This document shows positions 62,764 to 64,000 of a DNA stretch of 64,000 bases, in pieces; position 1 is the first letter of the stretch; the number at the start of each line of letters is the position of its first letter. Made by a program: the position numbers and the translations under genes. This stretch comes from Lachnospira hominis (ex Liu et al. 2021). GTDB taxonomy: Bacteria; Bacillota; Clostridia; Lachnospirales; Lachnospiraceae. The notes under the pieces are model-generated. The model was not told where the DNA came from and ran no database searches. It saw nothing but the letters and a program-made list of their open reading frames with translations. Location of the stretch: the NCBI RefSeq assembly GCF_014287955.1, contig NZ_JACOPD010000002.1, forward strand, positions 1 through 64,000, read 5' to 3'.

Positions 62764-64000
62764 TTACTTGCTTAAAAATTCATCAATACCCTTTGCAGCT
62801 GCTTTACCAGCACCCATGGCAAGAATAACTGTAGCAGCACCTGTTACAGCATCGCCACCGGCATAAACGCCTTCTTTTGATGTCTGTCCATTCTCTTCTT
62901 CTGCCACAATACATTTTCTCTTATTAATTTCAAGACCTTTTGTTGTTGAACTGATAAGAGGATTAGGTGATGTACCAAGTGACATGATTACAGCATCAAG
63001 ATCCATAACAAATTCTGAACCTTCAATTTCAACCGGTTTTCTTCTTCCTGATGCATCAGGTTCACCAAGTTCCATCTTTACACACTTAATGCCTTTAACC
63101 CATCCATTCTCATCTGCAAGAATCTCTGTAGGATTTGTAAGAAGATCAAATATAATACCTTCTTCTTTTGCATGATGTACTTCTTCTGCTCTTGCTGGAA
63201 GTTCAGCTTCACTTCTTCTATATACGACATGAACTTCTGCCCCAAGACGGAGTGCTGTTCTTGCTGCATCCATCGCAACATTACCGCCACCAACAACAGC
63301 CACTTTCTTAAATCTTGCAATTGGAGTATCATAGCTGTCATCAAAAGCTTTCATAAGATTGCTTCTTGTAAGATACTCATTTGCCGAAAATACACCATTG
63401 GCATTCTCACCAGGAATTCCCATAAATCTCGGAAGACCTGCACCAGAACCGATAAATACAGCATCAAATCCTTCTTCATCAAGAAGCTGGTCAACTGTCA
63501 TTGACTTACCAATTACAACATTAGTTTCAATCTTTACACCAAGGCTCTTTACATTCTCAATCTCACTTGCAACAACTGTCTGCTTAGGAAGACGGAATTC
63601 AGGAATACCATATACAAGAACACCGCCAGCCTGATGAAGTGCTTCAAATATAGTAACATCATATCCGAGTTTAGCAAGATCTCCGGCACATGTAAGTCCG
63701 GAAGGACCTGAACCGATTACAGCAACTTTCTTGCCTTTCTTTTCTGTTGCAGGCTGTGGCTTGATATTATGTTCTCTTGCATAATCAGCAACAAATCTTT
63801 CAAGCTTACCAATTGAAATAGGTTCACCCTTAAAACCTCTTATACATTTGCCTTCGCACTGGCTTTCCTGTGGACATACACGGCCACAGACTGCTGGAAG
63901 TGCTGATGACTGACTTATTATCTTATATGCTTCTTCAATATTTCCTTCTTTTACCTCATGAACGAAACCAGGAATATTAATTGATACAGGACATCCTTTT
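62764..64000 (-). CDS. gltA: NADPH-dependent glutamate synthase small-subunit-like (partial)
   Basis: The gene runs off the right edge, so its N-terminus is missing; at least 412 codons are seen. An iron-sulfur region with CGRVCPQESQCEGKCIRG is followed by an FAD-binding part (GSGPSGLTCAGDLAKLGYD), an NADPH-binding Rossmann motif (VVGGGNVAMDAARTA), and the FAD C-terminal motif (GVYAGGDAVTGAATVI). It is the GltA/GltD-like family; stand-alone clostridial forms are commonly NfnB-type or sulfide dehydrogenase subunits, so glutamate synthase activity is not certain. A methionine at 63501 is internal, not the start. Confidence 0.9.
   Translation of the reverse strand, partial: KGCPVSINIPGFVHEVKEGNIEEAYKIISQSSALPAVCGRVCPQESQCEGKCIRGFKGEPISIGKLERFVADYAREHNIKPQPATEKKGKKVAVIGSGPSGLTCAGDLAKLGYDVTIFEALHQAGGVLVYGIPEFRLPKQTVVASEIENVKSLGVKIETNVVIGKSMTVDQLLDEEGFDAVFIGSGAGLPRFMGIPGENANGVFSANEYLTRSNLMKAFDDSYDTPIARFKKVAVVGGGNVAMDAARTALRLGAEVHVVYRRSEAELPARAEEVHHAKEEGIIFDLLTNPTEILADENGWVKGIKCVKMELGEPDASGRRKPVEIEGSEFVMDLDAVIMSLGTSPNPLISSTTKGLEINKRKCIVAEEENGQTSKEGVYAGGDAVTGAATVILAMGAGKAAAKGIDEFLSK

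Overview
The window looks like a chromosome segment from a low-GC Gram-positive anaerobe of the Lachnospiraceae (Clostridia), plausibly close to Lachnospira/Eubacterium. The support is an AT-rich sequence, strong AGGAGG-type ribosome sites, a complete Rnf complex, a sodium-pumping decarboxylase operon, a Gx transporter/NusG-domain-II pair, and gene orders common in that family. No rRNA, tRNA, CRISPR array or complete insertion sequence was seen.

Layout. 1-560: a folded non-coding leader and a small coiled-coil gene. 563-11218 (minus strand): a housekeeping block with a leucine-rich-repeat protein, lytic transglycosylase, Nudix hydrolase, a PBP/SEDS cell-wall pair, a U32 peptidase, a ZapA-like protein, ruvB, ruvA and a DUF815 ATPase. 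Several genes are joined by ATGA or TAATG overlaps. 11349-13735: a membrane glycosyltransferase with its own promoter, then a Gx transporter and a NusG-II protein. 13855-22054: an accessory island. 22252-32579 (minus): ssrA (tmRNA), smpB, rnr, secG, gpmI, tpiA, pgk, gap and a Na/Pi cotransporter. 32820-36730: a PHP phosphatase, cysteine desulfurase, lipid flippase and a hypothetical gene. 36755-41760 (minus): rnfCDGEAB. 41969-55654: an YprB-like nuclease, cheR, a YlmH-like protein, an S1 protein, ispH, cmk, a BaiN-like flavoprotein, an EAL protein, a small protein with floA, a ThyX-like protein, and trkH/trkA. 55834-61193 (minus): a biotin-dependent carboxyltransferase/decarboxylase operon. 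61272-64000: thiamine pyrophosphokinase, a small membrane protein and a partial gltA.

The most unusual part is the island. It carries a PemK/MazF-like protein without a visible antitoxin, several very small genes including an 18-codon gene with its own ribosome site and terminator, a folded non-coding stretch, and an orphan phage-tape-measure-like protein of about 1180 residues. Upstream of that gene is a tandem array of four hairpins. A second, degenerate copy of the same leader, with two hairpins, lies about 720 bp upstream. All six hairpins have a 9-nt loop of the form NYTCAAACA, while their stems differ in sequence yet are each fully paired. The loops fall in different reading phases, so the constraint acts on structure rather than on protein. 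In both copies the array ends 13-15 nt before an ATG that lacks a Shine-Dalgarno sequence and begins MIFKT. Each leader faces a divergent membrane or lipoprotein gene that ends at an identical 16-bp tail next to a terminator. This looks like a duplicated two-gene module, and I do not recognise it as a described system.

The housekeeping genes form coherent units: lower glycolysis; trans-translation (tmRNA, SmpB, RNase R); and sodium/proton bioenergetics (Rnf, decarboxylase pump, Trk). Start codons were chosen from ribosome sites and overlaps, so many differ from the longest reading frame.
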